64,000 nucleotides of DNA from Vreelandella profundi (lineage in GTDB: Bacteria > Pseudomonadota > Gammaproteobacteria > Pseudomonadales > Halomonadaceae). The translations under genes were made by a program, and so were the position numbers. Location of the stretch: contig NZ_CP077941.1 of the NCBI RefSeq assembly GCF_019722725.1, positions 1,674,001-1,738,000 of the forward strand, given 5' to 3'. The notes under the pieces were generated by a model. It saw only the letters and a program-made list of their open reading frames with translations. It had not been told where the DNA came from and searched no databases. Below, in pieces: positions 8,628 through 20,211 of the stretch. How positions within the stretch are numbered: position 1 is the first letter of the stretch; each line of letters begins with the position of its first letter.

Positions 8628-10481
8628 ATGGGAAGACAACAGCGATGGACTGCAGCTACAGGGCGCCTTTTTTTTGTAGCGCTACCTCTTTTTTGCGTAT
8701 CACCTGGGGCGTGGGCCGTTGACGCCACCATTGAGGGGGTCACGGAAGAAGTCGATAGAAACATTAAAGCCTACTTACAGAATGTCGACGCCGAGCAATA
8801 TACCGACGTCCGCTTAGAGGGCGAAGTTCGCCGTCGTACTCAAGAAGCCATGCGCGTCTATGGCTACTATGAGCCCGAAATCACGCTGGAGAGAAATACC
8901 GACGATCGCGTGTGGCTTACCATTGAGCCGGGGCCGCAAGTCAAAGTCGAAATACTGTCCGTTAACGTTGAAGGCGATGCGAGTGATGATCCTCCTTTTC
9001 AAGACGCATTAGAGGCGTTTCCTCTTAAAGAGGGCGACGTATTACGCCATGCGCCGTGGGATCGTCTCAGTGGCCAACTTTCCGGTCTGGCCATTGAGCG
9101 CGGATATTTTGACTGGGGATTTACCGACAAGCGCATGGAAGTGCGTCCTTATCTACAAAGTGCTCGCCTATATATGGATTTTGACAGCGGTGCGCGCTAT
9201 CAATTTGGCCCCACCTCGATCAAGGGGAGTCATATTGAGCTTGATCGTCTTCGACGCATACAGCCCTTTGAGTCTGGCGACCCCTATTTAGCTGAAAATT
9301 TAGCGCTTTATAGTCAGCGTCTCGCCGAAACGGGCTGGTTTAGCTCTATTTCGGTGCGCCCGCGTCTTGCAACAGCTCAGGAATTAACTATTGCGCCTCC
9401 TGGCGGTGGCGACCCTTGGTGGAACGAGGCTACGGCCTCTCAACCACAGCGCCCGCGCTTAAGCGCCATCGCCCTGGCCAGCGCACTGAGGGTTAATTTA
9501 TCCGATGATAAAGAACTTCCTATTGATGTCAGCGTTGAGCCTGCGGATCGCCACCAGTTTGAGGTAGGCGTCGGTTTTGCCACCGATGTCGGCCCGCGTC
9601 TTCGCTTTGGTTGGGAGCAGCCGTGGATCAATCGCTATGGCCATAGCCTTGACCACGATCTTTATTTATCCGCGCCAGAGCAACGTTTCACCGGTGTCTA
9701 CGATGTGCCCCTTGAAAACCCCTTACGTGATAGCTACCGGCTTCAATACGGCGTTCGAAACCTTGATGACAACGATACTGAACTGCTAGAAGGTACCGTG
9801 GAAGTTGCGCGGCGCTGGCAGTTTGAAAATGACTGGGTCCAGTTGCTGTATCTACGCACCAGCTATGTAGACTTTGTGCAGGGCGGCGAAGCCGATAAAG
9901 TCTGGCTTTTCTATCCCGGTGTTCAGTGGACGCGTACGCGCACACGACCCCAGCGCTTCCCTCTATGGGGCGATCGTCAGCAGCTATCGTTCGAATACTC
10001 AGACACCGTTTGGGGCTCGGATGCTCAGTTCGCACGCATGACGGGTGATACGGAATGGATTCGTACCATCGGCAACGATAACCGCTTTTTAGCGCGCATC
10101 AGCGTGGGGGCGATAGAAACGGAAGACTTTGATAAGCTGCCTCCATCGCTACGTTTTTTTGCTGGCGGTGACCGCAGTGTGCGCGGTTACTCCTATGAAA
10201 GTCTCTCGCCTCGTAATGATCAAGGACGCCTAAGTGGTGGACAGCAAATGCTGACGTCGACGCTTGAGTATCAGCGGCGCGTTACCGGCGACTGGTGGGC
10301 GGCCACGTTTGTTGATAACGGCGATGCCTTTGACGACTGGGGGCCCAATGATCTGAAAACCGGCGCGGGCGCAGGCGTACGCTGGATCTCGCCGGTGGGA
10401 CCGATTCGCTTAGACATTGCCCATCCCTTTGACGATGAAGACGCTTTTCGTGTGCACTTTTCCATCGGACCGGAATTCTAG
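8628..10481 (+). CDS. tamA: TamA, Omp85-family outer-membrane assembly protein
   Basis: TamA is an outer-membrane beta-barrel that, with TamB, acts in assembly of some outer-membrane proteins and in lipid homeostasis. The 617-residue precursor has a signal peptide (cleavage near residue 30, AWA-VD). POTRA-like domains follow at about residues 32-290, then a C-terminal 16-strand Omp85 barrel. The barrel shows family features such as FFAGGDRSVRGY near residue 515 and GPIRLDIAHPF and IGPEF at the end. An upstream in-frame-shifted ATG lies at 8624, but the frame used here starts at 8628. It is followed by tamB after 9 bases. Confidence 0.94.
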   Translation: MGRQQRWTAATGRLFFVALPLFCVSPGAWAVDATIEGVTEEVDRNIKAYLQNVDAEQYTDVRLEGEVRRRTQEAMRVYGYYEPEITLERNTDDRVWLTIEPGPQVKVEILSVNVEGDASDDPPFQDALEAFPLKEGDVLRHAPWDRLSGQLSGLAIERGYFDWGFTDKRMEVRPYLQSARLYMDFDSGARYQFGPTSIKGSHIELDRLRRIQPFESGDPYLAENLALYSQRLAETGWFSSISVRPRLATAQELTIAPPGGGDPWWNEATASQPQRPRLSAIALASALRVNLSDDKELPIDVSVEPADRHQFEVGVGFATDVGPRLRFGWEQPWINRYGHSLDHDLYLSAPEQRFTGVYDVPLENPLRDSYRLQYGVRNLDDNDTELLEGTVEVARRWQFENDWVQLLYLRTSYVDFVQGGEADKVWLFYPGVQWTRTRTRPQRFPLWGDRQQLSFEYSDTVWGSDAQFARMTGDTEWIRTIGNDNRFLARISVGAIETEDFDKLPPSLRFFAGGDRSVRGYSYESLSPRNDQGRLSGGQQMLTSTLEYQRRVTGDWWAATFVDNGDAFDDWGPNDLKTGAGAGVRWISPVGPIRLDIAHPFDDEDAFRVHFSIGPEF

Positions 10482-10490
10482 GAGAAAGAC

Positions 10491-13400
10491 TTGTCACAGG
10501 TTGAATCATCTACGGCTGAAAAGCGCCATGTGCTGTCTTCGAAAGCTCGAATCTGGCTGTTGGTTTGGAGTTTGGTGCGTCTCATTATCGTACTGCCCAT
10601 TTGGCTGTTTGGGCTTGTCGCGCTAATTCTGGGCACAGCATTATCCCCCTGGGGAACGGGCGTGCTGCTTTCCCAGGGTGAGCAGCGCGATTTTTTCTCA
10701 TATGCCCACCATGAGGGCGGCTTACTTGATCATTTCGTGCTTGAAGATTTCCAGCTACGGCTAGGTGAAACTCGCATTGGCATTGATGAGTTTGAGTTGG
10801 CGTGGGCCGATGACTGTGTGCTGTCAAAGCGCTTATGCATTGATACGCTGCGTGTTGTGGGGGCTGATATTCGGCTAGGGGCTGCAAGTGAGCAGGAGCC
10901 TCCTGTCAAAGAGGACGGTGCGCCGCTATCCATCCGCTTTCCCTTTCCTATCGAACTACGCTCATTGCAGCTAGAGGATATCAGCCTACGACTTGCCGAT
11001 GGCACCACGGTGTCATGGCGGTCGTTAACTTCCTCAGCCGTTGCCGAAGGTAATGAGGTGCGCCTTGCGCCAACGCATTTAGAAGCGCCTCGGGTCTATT
11101 TGCCGCCATCCCCCGGCGTTTTGCTAACCCAGGGAATAGATACGCCGCTCTATGGTGAGGCTATTGATGCCGCGATTGCGCTCCATCAGCCGCAAAATGA
11201 CGCAGCAGAGGTCGCCGAATCAGTCGAGCAGCCGCTTGAAGCACGAGAGCGCCTTGTACTGCCGGATATCACACTGCCCGTCAATATTCAGATACCTGAA
11301 TTTAACGTCAGTGATTTCCGGTTAGAAGGCGCCGTTGAATATAGTGTTGAGAGTCTTCAATTAGGGCTTTTAACTGAAGGTAGCGACGTTGAAGTAACGC
11401 AGCTGTCGGTCGTGACCCAGGATGCCCAGGCAGAACTAACCGCAGAGGCTACCCTGAGTGGCAACTATCCGTTAGCAGCCCGTTTAGATGTAGAGCTTTT
11501 CTTACCTGAACTGTTTCCTGAGCTGAGCGGTGAAACGCTGAGCCTGGTGCTGTCTGGCTCAATGGATGCGCTAGAGGCACAGCTTGAGGCCGGCGGCGTG
11601 GTGAACGCGACGCTTAGCGGTCAAATTGATGCGCTAGCGCCCACGCTGCCTTTCCAGCTGCGCTTACAAAGTGAGCAAGTTCAGTGGCCTTTGCCAAGTG
11701 ATGAGGCAGCAATTGCTTCAAGCGAGGTTGCCGGTCAGATTGAGGGCGACGATACCGTCGATCCTTATATCGTCGACGACTTAGATCTACAGCTAACGGG
11801 TACCATTAGCGACTACCGTGCCCAGCTCGGCCTATCGGTGCAGGGCCCTAGCGTTCCGAAGACCCAAGTGAATCTCAGTGGTGAAGGCGACCTTGAACAT
11901 TTCAGCTGGCAGCCTCTCACGCTGGCCGTGGGCGATAGCGCGTTAAGCAGCGAAGGCACCGTCAATTGGTTAGCACCGCTGCAGATAGATGCGAGCGTGC
12001 GCTTGGATCAATTTGACCCGGGTCTTTTTGTGGATCAGTTAGACGGTAATTTGAACGGTGACATTGAGCTGTCAGTGCGCCAGCAGGAGGATCAGTGGGC
12101 GATCAGCGTGCCCAATCTGGCCATTGATGGTGAGCTGCGTGACTATCCGTTAACTCTGCAGGCCGCCTTTGATGCTAACAGTAATTTAGAAGTTAATATC
12201 GATGAACTGCTGTTCACTCAGGGTGATAATCGCATCGAAGCGGCTGGTCAAATCAGCGAGCAAGCGATGTCGTTGAATGCGGATATAGCGCTGCGCCAAC
12301 TGCAAACGCTGTCACCTGATCTTAGCGGTACCTTGGTGGGCACACTCCAGGCAAACGGTAGCTTTAGCCAACCCCAATTACTTGCCAACGTGCAAGGCGA
12401 TGCGCTGCGCTTTGCTGAAAACCGTATTGAACAGCTTGAGCTAAGCGCTGATGTGAAAGGGCTAGAAGATCCGCTGCTAGATGTTCAGTTAGCCATGACC
12501 AACGTATTCGCGGGTGGTCAGTCACTATCAGATATTACGGCAACGCTGTCGGGCCGTCTTTCGCAACACCAGTTAGAACTGACGGTTCTGGGGCAAGATG
12601 ATGCGGTGCTAAGCCGTGCCTTGATCGCGTTAGAAGGCCGCTTTAATCAGCAAAGCCAGCAATATCAGGCGCGTTTAACACCCTTAGAAATTGATTCTGA
12701 GGCGGGCAACATCCGCCTCGAAGCGCCCCTAGATTTACGCTACAGCCTTGCTGATGGCCAAGCGCGCTTGTCACCATTTTGCTTGCGTCGTGAAGAAGGT
12801 GGCCTTGTATGTTCTGAAGAAGCAATTACTGCCTCCGCGGAACAAGGTAATGCGACGCTGACGGTGCGTGAAGTTCCAATGGAGATGCTAGAGCCGTTTT
12901 TACCCGAAGAGTGGCAGTTAGAAGGTGATACGACGGCGGATCTTGCCGCAAACTGGCGTCGCGGCGGTGCTCAGTGGCAGGCGGATCTACGCATCTTAAG
13001 CGGCGTGGCGATCACGGCTATTAATGACTATGGCCAGCCAGTGCAGTTACCCAAAATCAGTTTAGATGCCCAAATTGAGGCCAATCAGGCGCAGGCTGAT
13101 GCAAACATTGCGCTATCTCTCGCAGAGGCGGGTGACCTGAATTTAAACCTTTCTATTAATGATCCGTTAGGGCGCGGCGTGCTGAACGGAGAGCTGCGCG
13201 CCAATAATATTTCGCTGGAACCTTACCGGCCAATGGTGGTTGGTATGGATCGCCTGGCCGGGGATTTGTCGGGCAACGTACAAATAACGGGAACGACCAG
13301 TCAGCCTGATTTACAGGGGCAGCTTGGGCTACGCGGCATTCAGGTTAATGGTCCTGAGATCCCGGTTGACGTGCAAGATGGTGAGCTCATCGTTTCATTC

Positions 13401-14546
13401 GATGGTGAGCAGGGCGATATTGATGGATTTCTAGCCGCTGAGCGCGGGCGTTTAGAAATAACCGGTGATGCTTACTGGCCAACCGGCGACGACTGGCGTA
13501 TTGGCGTGGACTTGAACGCCGTGCAGGAGCCTATCCTGATCGTATTGCCGCAGTTTGGAAGGCTTGAAGCGGCGCCGGATATTCGCATACGAGTGACGCC
13601 GGAAAGGCTGCAGGTTAGGGGCGATATCAATATACCCTGGGCCCGCCTTGAAATTGGCGATATGCCGTCATCCGCAGTAACTCCCAGCGGCGATGAAGTG
13701 ATTATTACCGAGCGCGAAGATCGCCAAGCAGAGATTGAAAGACAGCGCGTTGTTGCCAGCGGCGAAGGCCCAAGTACGTCGGACGAACTTGCGGCAACCG
13801 GCATGGAGCTGGATATATTGGTTACCTTAACCCTAGGCGAAGATATGCAGTTTGCGGCCTACGGTTTAGAGTCAGGCCTTGGCGGATCGCTAGAAATTCG
13901 TCAAAGCGGCGGAGCGCTGCAGCTGTTTGGCGATGTTAATCTGATTGACGGCCGCTTCCAGGCCTTTGGGCAGGATCTGTTGATTCGTCGCGGTGAAATA
14001 CTGTTTAGCGGCCCGCCTGGTCTACCTCGGCTTGATTTCGAGGCGATTCGCAATCCGGATGTAACCGAGGACGATGTCATCGCTGGCCTACGGGTAACGG
14101 GCAGTGCCCAAGAACCCAATGTAGCGATATTCTCGGAACCTGCGATGAATGAATCGAGCGCATTATCTTATCTGCTAAGAGGCCGTGCGCCGGATGCCGC
14201 GGGTGGCGGTATTGATAGCGCTTTGACAACCGCGCTCATTGGTATGTCACTGGGGCGGACAGGCGGTGCCGTGGGTTCGATCGGTCAGGCATTTGGTATT
14301 GATGACTTGACCTTAGACACCACCGGCGCAGGTGACGATAGCCAGGTTGCCGTGAGTGGTCAGCTGACGGACGATCTGCGAATTAGTTACGGGGTGGGAA
14401 TTTTCTCGCCGATTGCAGAACTAACCTTACGCTATACGCTTTGGCGTAACCTTTATTTGCAGGCCGTATCAGGCGCCAATCAAGCGGTGGATTTGATTTA
14501 TACGTTTACCCGTTCTGGTGACCCTGAAATTCTCAAACAGCAATAA
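10491..14546 (+). CDS. tamB: TamB, inner-membrane-anchored translocation/lipid-transport protein
   Basis: A 1351-residue AsmA-like/DUF490 protein. It has an N-terminal signal anchor at about residues 22-50, a very long beta-rich periplasmic region, and a C-terminal DUF490 domain. That domain includes [11 protein letters not shown] and [17 protein letters not shown], which contacts TamA. The start is TTG, preceded by GGAGAAAG at good spacing; no ATG lies near. The gene is tightly coupled to tamA. TamB proteins form hydrophobic bridges between the two membranes (family knowledge). Length is within the family range. Confidence 0.94.
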   Translation: MSQVESSTAEKRHVLSSKARIWLLVWSLVRLIIVLPIWLFGLVALILGTALSPWGTGVLLSQGEQRDFFSYAHHEGGLLDHFVLEDFQLRLGETRIGIDEFELAWADDCVLSKRLCIDTLRVVGADIRLGAASEQEPPVKEDGAPLSIRFPFPIELRSLQLEDISLRLADGTTVSWRSLTSSAVAEGNEVRLAPTHLEAPRVYLPPSPGVLLTQGIDTPLYGEAIDAAIALHQPQNDAAEVAESVEQPLEARERLVLPDITLPVNIQIPEFNVSDFRLEGAVEYSVESLQLGLLTEGSDVEVTQLSVVTQDAQAELTAEATLSGNYPLAARLDVELFLPELFPELSGETLSLVLSGSMDALEAQLEAGGVVNATLSGQIDALAPTLPFQLRLQSEQVQWPLPSDEAAIASSEVAGQIEGDDTVDPYIVDDLDLQLTGTISDYRAQLGLSVQGPSVPKTQVNLSGEGDLEHFSWQPLTLAVGDSALSSEGTVNWLAPLQIDASVRLDQFDPGLFVDQLDGNLNGDIELSVRQQEDQWAISVPNLAIDGELRDYPLTLQAAFDANSNLEVNIDELLFTQGDNRIEAAGQISEQAMSLNADIALRQLQTLSPDLSGTLVGTLQANGSFSQPQLLANVQGDALRFAENRIEQLELSADVKGLEDPLLDVQLAMTNVFAGGQSLSDITATLSGRLSQHQLELTVLGQDDAVLSRALIALEGRFNQQSQQYQARLTPLEIDSEAGNIRLEAPLDLRYSLADGQARLSPFCLRREEGGLVCSEEAITASAEQGNATLTVREVPMEMLEPFLPEEWQLEGDTTADLAANWRRGGAQWQADLRILSGVAITAINDYGQPVQLPKISLDAQIEANQAQADANIALSLAEAGDLNLNLSINDPLGRGVLNGELRANNISLEPYRPMVVGMDRLAGDLSGNVQITGTTSQPDLQGQLGLRGIQVNGPEIPVDVQDGELIVSFDGEQGDIDGFLAAERGRLEITGDAYWPTGDDWRIGVDLNAVQEPILIVLPQFGRLEAAPDIRIRVTPERLQVRGDINIPWARLEIGDMPSSAVTPSGDEVIITEREDRQAEIERQRVVASGEGPSTSDELAATGMELDILVTLTLGEDMQFAAYGLESGLGGSLEIRQSGGALQLFGDVNLIDGRFQAFGQDLLIRRGEILFSGPPGLPRLDFEAIRNPDVTEDDVIAGLRVTGSAQEPNVAIFSEPAMNESSALSYLLRGRAPDAAGGGIDSALTTALIGMSLGRTGGAVGSIGQAFGIDDLTLDTTGAGDDSQVAVSGQLTDDLRISYGVGIFSPIAELTLRYTLWRNLYLQAVSGANQAVDLIYTFTRSGDPEILKQQ

Positions 14547-14557
14547 GTGAGGGCGAT

Positions 14558-15190
14558 ATGTCGCTATTTTCAAGTACTGTTGCAAGCGCAGGCCGCGTAT
14601 TGCCAGGCCGCGACGCTCCAATTGAAACGAGTGAAACACACACCATTAGTGGCCACTCGTTACATCCACCATTTCCCCAGGGCTATGAGGAAATAGTGCT
14701 AGGTATGGGATGCTTTTGGGGCGTAGAGCGGCTTTTGTGGCAGCTGCCTGGTGTTTACGTGACGGCTGCAGGCTATGCCGGCGGCGAAACGCCTAATCCG
14801 ACCTACGACGAGACCTGCACAGGGCGCACCGGCCACACAGAGGTAGTGCGAGTGATATTTGATCCTCAGCAGGTGACGCTTGAAACGATCTTGCAGGTAT
14901 TTTGGGAGCAGCACGATCCTACTCAGGGAAACCGTCAGGGAAATGACACTGGCTCGCAGTATCGCTCAGCCATTTTAACGACGGGGCCTGCCCAGCAAGC
15001 GGCGGCTGAAAAGAGTGCCGCTGCTTTTCAACAGGCATTGAGTAACGCGGGAAAAGGGCGTATTACCACGGAAATTAAGCCGCTTGATATTTTTTATTAC
15101 GCTGAGGCTTATCATCAGCAATATCTCGACAAAAATCCTAATGGCTACTGTGGCTTAAAGGGGACCGGCGTTACCTGCGCTATTAATTGA
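14558..15190 (+). CDS. msrA: MsrA, peptide methionine-S-sulfoxide reductase
   Basis: Repairs oxidised methionine (S-epimer) in proteins, using thioredoxin. The 210-residue product has the catalytic GMGCFWG motif near residue 50, [22 protein letters not shown] and [13 protein letters not shown]. Two C-terminal resolving cysteines lie in [11 protein letters not shown]. An N-terminal extension of about 45 residues before the core matches the longer E. coli-type MsrA. It lies 11 bases after tamB and may share its transcript. It converges on the carbonic anhydrase gene with a strong hairpin between them. Confidence 0.96.
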   Translation: MSLFSSTVASAGRVLPGRDAPIETSETHTISGHSLHPPFPQGYEEIVLGMGCFWGVERLLWQLPGVYVTAAGYAGGETPNPTYDETCTGRTGHTEVVRVIFDPQQVTLETILQVFWEQHDPTQGNRQGNDTGSQYRSAILTTGPAQQAAAEKSAAAFQQALSNAGKGRITTEIKPLDIFYYAEAYHQQYLDKNPNGYCGLKGTGVTCAIN

Positions 15191-15229
15191 GCTCGTTCTA
15201 TTTAAGATGGCCTGACTTGTGCTAAAAGC

Positions 15230-15253
15230 GCGCCTGCCGGGAGCGGCAGGCGC
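15230..15253 (-). terminator. Hairpin between convergent msrA and can
   Basis: Perfect 10-bp stem GCGCCTGCCG / CGGCAGGCGC with a GGAG loop. On the minus strand it is followed by CTTTTAGC, so it best fits termination of the can transcript, and it may also block msrA read-through. Confidence 0.7.
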
Positions 15254-15264
15254 TGTAAGGACGT

Positions 15265-15912
15265 TTAGTCGCCTTGACTCAGACGATCAATGCGATAAAG
15301 CGTTTCTACTTGCTCTAAGCCAGTGATAGTGCAGTTAAGGTCTTTAACACGGCCATCGCTTAATCCGTATACCCACCCATGTACTGAGATATCCTGGCCG
15401 CGCTGCCAGGCGCGCTGCAAAATCTTAGTACGACACAGGCTGTTAACCTGTGCTTTAACGTTAATCTCACACATACGGTCAATCTGATCTTCCATCGGAA
15501 GATGATCGAGCGATTTTTTGTGGTGGTTGTACTGTTCGCGCACGGAGTGCAGCCAGTAATCGACGACGCCGCACTCGCCTCCGGTCATGGCTGCCTTAAT
15601 ACCGCCACAGCCGTAGTGACCCACAATCATAATATGGCTAACTTTAAGCACGTCCACGGCAAACTGAACCACCGACAGGGCGTTCATGTCAGTATGGTGG
15701 AGTAAATTAGCTACGTTACGATGTACAAACACCTCCCCTGGTGGGAGTGCAATGATTTGGTTGGCTGGCACGCGGCTATCGGAACAGCCAATCCACAAGT
15801 AGTCAGGATTTTGCTGACTGGAGAGACGTTTAAAGTACTCAGGATCTTCCTCGCACATGCGCTCAGCCCAGGCACGATTATTATCCAGTAGCGTCGCAAT
15901 AGGATCAGACAT
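15265..15912 (-). CDS. can: Beta-class carbonic anhydrase
   Basis: Interconverts CO2 and bicarbonate. The 215-residue protein has the zinc-site signatures CSDSRVP (Cys43, Asp45, Arg47) and GHYGCGG (His and Cys ligands near residues 99 and 102), the clade A/B beta-CA pattern seen in E. coli Can. It is a single-gene unit, divergent from gor and convergent with msrA. The length is typical. Confidence 0.96.
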   Translation of the reverse strand: MSDPIATLLDNNRAWAERMCEEDPEYFKRLSSQQNPDYLWIGCSDSRVPANQIIALPPGEVFVHRNVANLLHHTDMNALSVVQFAVDVLKVSHIMIVGHYGCGGIKAAMTGGECGVVDYWLHSVREQYNHHKKSLDHLPMEDQIDRMCEINVKAQVNSLCRTKILQRAWQRGQDISVHGWVYGLSDGRVKDLNCTITGLEQVETLYRIDRLSQGD

Positions 15913-16072
15913 AGAGTCTCCATAATGTTAGGTCGTTTGCTGCTTCAGATCATATGAAGCAAGAGCAAGTATAAAATAGTGGCGGATGTTTTTAACCTTC
16001 TCTGAGAGCTAGGTCAACAAAGATAAGTTGCAACTGTTGGCATTAATTTTTTTCAATCGATAGGAGCAAACG

Positions 16073-17455
16073 ATGGCTGACGTTTCTGAATACGACTACG
16101 ACCTGCTGGTGATCGGCGCTGGTTCTGGCGGTGTGCGTGCCGCGCGAATGGCGGCAGCAAGCGGCGCTAACGTGGCAATTGCCGAAGATCGATACCTGGG
16201 CGGAACCTGTGTCAACGTTGGGTGCGTGCCTAAAAAACTCTACTCATACGCTGCGCATTTTCATGACAGCTTTGACGATGCGGCGGGGTTTGGCTGGCAG
16301 CTTCCGGGGCCTGCGCGTTTTGAGTGGGCGACGCTGCGCGATAATAAAATCAGCGAAATTAAACGTCTCAACGGTATTTATCAGCGCATGCTGGAAAGCG
16401 CTGGAGTCACTCTCTTTAATGCCAGGGCGCGGTTGGTTGATGCCCATACCGTAACGCTAAGCGGTGAGCATGGCGACACATCCGTGACCGCGCAAAAAAT
16501 CCTACTCGCCACCGGTGGCTGGCCTTGGGTTCCCACTTTCCCAGGCAGCGAATATGCCTTAGATTCAAATCAGATTTTTGATCTGGATACGTTTCCTAAG
16601 CGTTTTCTTGCGCTCGGTGGGGGCTATATTGCCGTTGAGTTTTCCAGCATCTTTAATGGACTGGGAAGTGAAACGCATCTTGTTTATCGCGGTGAGCTAT
16701 TTTTGAAAGGCTTTGATCAAGAGGTTCGCGAGTTCACCAGCGCTGAAATGGAAAGAAAAGGCGTCAACCTTCACTTCAATGCCAATATTGAGCGCATTGA
16801 AGCGGCGAATAACGCCTATAACGTCTATCTCACTAACGGTGACGTGCTTGAAGTTGATGCAGTGCTAGCCGCCACTGGGCGTAAAGCCAATATTGGCGAT
16901 TTGGGGCTTGAGGATCTGGGCTTAACGCTGGATGAGTCTGGAAAAGTGGCTGTGAATGAACGTTTTGAAACGGCGCTCCCCTCGGTTCTTGCGCTTGGAG
17001 ACTTAACTGCCGGCCCTGAGTTAACGCCGGTGGCCCTGGCAGAAGCGATGCAGCTTGTTGATTATCACTTTTCAGACGAAGTGCCCAAGCCGTTAGATTA
17101 CACCACGATTCCAACGGCTGTTTTTTGCCATCCTAATATTGGCACCGTGGGGCTTTCCGAAGAAGAAGCGCGTGAAAAGTTTACGAATATTCGCGTCTAC
17201 AGCACCGACTTTCGTGCCATGAAGCACACGCTTTCGGGTAGTCAAGAGCGCACCCTAATGAAGCTGGTAGTGGATGATGCGACTGATGTCGTTGTGGGCG
17301 CCCACATGGTCGGTGACGATGCCGGTGAAATCATCCAGGGAATTGCCATTGCGGTAAGAGCAGGTCTTACCAAGCAGGACTTTGATCGCACGGTGGGTAT
17401 TCACCCAACCGGGGCAGAGGAGTTCGTTACTATGCGAAAGCTCACACGCAGCTGA
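16073..17455 (+). CDS. gor: Gor, glutathione-disulfide reductase
   Basis: FAD-dependent NADPH:glutathione reductase that keeps the thiol pool reduced. The 460-residue product has the FAD motif GAGSGG at residues 15-20 and the redox-active disulfide GGTCVNVGC (Cys46 and Cys51). It has a second Rossmann motif (GGGYIAVEFSSI), an NADPH-binding region and the C-terminal dimer motif HPTGAEEFVTMR with the active-site His. A GATAGGAGC ribosome-binding site precedes the ATG. It lies immediately upstream of the ectoine operon but is separated by 180 bases with a dedicated ect promoter. Confidence 0.95.
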   Translation: MADVSEYDYDLLVIGAGSGGVRAARMAAASGANVAIAEDRYLGGTCVNVGCVPKKLYSYAAHFHDSFDDAAGFGWQLPGPARFEWATLRDNKISEIKRLNGIYQRMLESAGVTLFNARARLVDAHTVTLSGEHGDTSVTAQKILLATGGWPWVPTFPGSEYALDSNQIFDLDTFPKRFLALGGGYIAVEFSSIFNGLGSETHLVYRGELFLKGFDQEVREFTSAEMERKGVNLHFNANIERIEAANNAYNVYLTNGDVLEVDAVLAATGRKANIGDLGLEDLGLTLDESGKVAVNERFETALPSVLALGDLTAGPELTPVALAEAMQLVDYHFSDEVPKPLDYTTIPTAVFCHPNIGTVGLSEEEAREKFTNIRVYSTDFRAMKHTLSGSQERTLMKLVVDDATDVVVGAHMVGDDAGEIIQGIAIAVRAGLTKQDFDRTVGIHPTGAEEFVTMRKLTRS

Positions 17456-17456
17456 A

Positions 17457-17492
17457 GCACTTAAGTTATGTAAGGCACTTAAATTATGTAAG
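17457..17492 (+). repeat. Tandem 18-bp direct repeat after gor
   Basis: GCACTTAAGTTATGTAAG (17457-17474) is directly followed by GCACTTAAATTATGTAAG (17475-17492), 17 of 18 bases identical. It begins 1 base after the gor stop and lies about 80 bases upstream of the ect promoter -35. It could be a duplicated regulator site or a neutral duplication. Confidence 0.85.
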
Positions 17493-17574
17493 TCGCTTTA
17501 GATGCAGATGCGGTCTTCTAGCTTCCGTGCATAACAAATAATTATGGAAATAGGGGTGGAGAATAATATGATTT

Positions 17575-17603
17575 TTGAATTGCTCATAATCAGCTGTTAT
17601 AAT
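17575..17603 (+). promoter_or_regulatory. Sigma70-type promoter of ectABC
   Basis: TTGAAT (17575-17580), a spacer of exactly 17 bases and a perfect TATAAT (17598-17603). The expected transcript start is near 17610, giving a short leader before the ectA ATG at 17636. Upstream sequence is AT-rich. Other ectoine operons also use stress sigma factors; no clear second promoter was identified here by eye. Confidence 0.8.
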
Positions 17604-17635
17604 GGTCGTCAAATTCGCTACAGCAAAGCATAACT

Positions 17636-18214
17636 ATGAGTACGCCGACGCAACCTTTTACTCCTTCTGCAGACCTTGCCAGGCCAACGGTCGCGGACGC
17701 CGTGGTAGGGCATGCAGAGACTCCACTATTTATTCGTAAGCCGAATGCAGACGATGGCTGGGGTGTATATGAACTGGTTAAAGCCTGCCCGCCACTTGAC
17801 GTAAATTCGGCCTACGCCTATTTGCTTTTCGCTACGCAGTTTCGCGATACATGTGCCGTCGCGACAAACGAAGAAGGTGAAATCGTTGGTTTCGTATCCG
17901 GCTATGTGAAAGACAATGCTCCCGACACGTATTTCCTGTGGCAGGTAGCCGTTGGTGAAAAAGCGCGTGGTACCGGTCTTGCTCGTCGCTTAGTAGAAGC
18001 CATCATGTCGCGTCCTGAACTTGACGATGTACATCATCTGGAAACGACTATTACCCCCGATAACCAGGCTTCATGGGGGCTTTTTCGCCGCCTAGCGGCA
18101 CGCTGGCATGCGCCGCTTAACAGCCGCGAATACTTCTCTACTGAACAGCTTGGAGGAGAGCATGATCCGGAAAACTTGGTGCGTATTGGCCCGTTCCAAA
18201 CAGGCCGCATCTAA
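17636..18214 (+). CDS. ectA: EctA, diaminobutyrate acetyltransferase
   Basis: Second step of ectoine synthesis: acetylates L-2,4-diaminobutyrate with acetyl-CoA to N-gamma-acetyldiaminobutyrate. The 192-residue GNAT protein shows the ectA hallmarks IRKPNADDGWGVYELVKACPPLDVNSAYAYLLF (in part), the acetyl-CoA loop EKARGTGLARRL and TITPDNQASWGLFRRLA. It is first in the operon under a strong promoter. The sequence before the ATG (CAAAGCATAACT) lacks a recognisable Shine-Dalgarno, unlike ectB and ectC, so translation may be weak or leader-dependent. Confidence 0.97.
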   Translation: MSTPTQPFTPSADLARPTVADAVVGHAETPLFIRKPNADDGWGVYELVKACPPLDVNSAYAYLLFATQFRDTCAVATNEEGEIVGFVSGYVKDNAPDTYFLWQVAVGEKARGTGLARRLVEAIMSRPELDDVHHLETTITPDNQASWGLFRRLAARWHAPLNSREYFSTEQLGGEHDPENLVRIGPFQTGRI

Positions 18215-18261
18215 TACGCTGCTTTCATTAAAGTGACAGCGCGTAGTTAACACATAGTTAA

Positions 18262-19605
<1,344 letters not shown>

Positions 19606-19700
19606 GCTGTTGCTAAGTTGATTAAGACTATGGCCGTACGTTTTTTAATTGAGGATTTAGTGGCGGGCAATCGCCCGTTACTTTGAAACGGAGTACTTTT

Positions 19701-20093
19701 ATGATCGTTCGTAACCTTGAAGAAGCGCGTAAAACAGATCGTCTTGTCACCGCTGAAAACGGTAACTGGGATAGTACTCGTCTTATTTTAGCCAATGATA
19801 ATGCAGGTTTTTCGTTCCACATTACCCGCATTTTCCCAGGCACTGAGACGCACATTCATTATAAAAACCACTATGAGGCGGTGTTTTGTTATGAAGGTGA
19901 AGGCGAGGTCGAAACCTTAGCCGACGGCAAAATTTGGCCGATCAAAGCAGGCGATGTCTATATGCTAGACCAGCACGATGAGCACCTGCTGCGCGGTAAA
20001 GAAAAAGGCATGACGGTTGCTTGCGTCTTCACGCCGCCGATTACCGGCACTGAAGTCCATCAGGAAGACGGTTCTTACGCGCCTTCTGAATAA
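19701..20093 (+). CDS. ectC: EctC, ectoine synthase
   Basis: Final step: cyclises N-gamma-acetyl-diaminobutyrate to ectoine. The ATG at 19701 ([10 protein letters not shown]) gives 130 residues, the normal length; an upstream TTG in frame at 19683 is less likely. It is a cupin-fold protein with metal and substrate residues in the [21 protein letters not shown] region and [20 protein letters not shown] precedes the start. No ectD hydroxylase or ask gene follows; the operon ends in a terminator at 20150-20184. Confidence 0.97.
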   Translation: MIVRNLEEARKTDRLVTAENGNWDSTRLILANDNAGFSFHITRIFPGTETHIHYKNHYEAVFCYEGEGEVETLADGKIWPIKAGDVYMLDQHDEHLLRGKEKGMTVACVFTPPITGTEVHQEDGSYAPSE

Positions 20094-20149
20094 TATATGC
20101 CTGCCGAACAACAGGTATGCATTTAGATAAGCGCCACTAAGAAATGAAA

Positions 20150-20184
20150 AAAGCAGCCTTGCTCAAAAGCGGGCTGCTTTTTTA
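20150..20184 (+). terminator. Intrinsic terminator of ectABC
   Basis: AAGCAGCC / GGCTGCTT stem (20151-20158 with 20172-20179) flanked by an A-run before and TTTTTTT after; the symmetrical A/T flanks allow bidirectional use with the convergent lipoprotein gene. Confidence 0.88.
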
Positions 20185-20211
20185 TGTTAGTTGATCGCCG
20201 AAAACCTTTTA

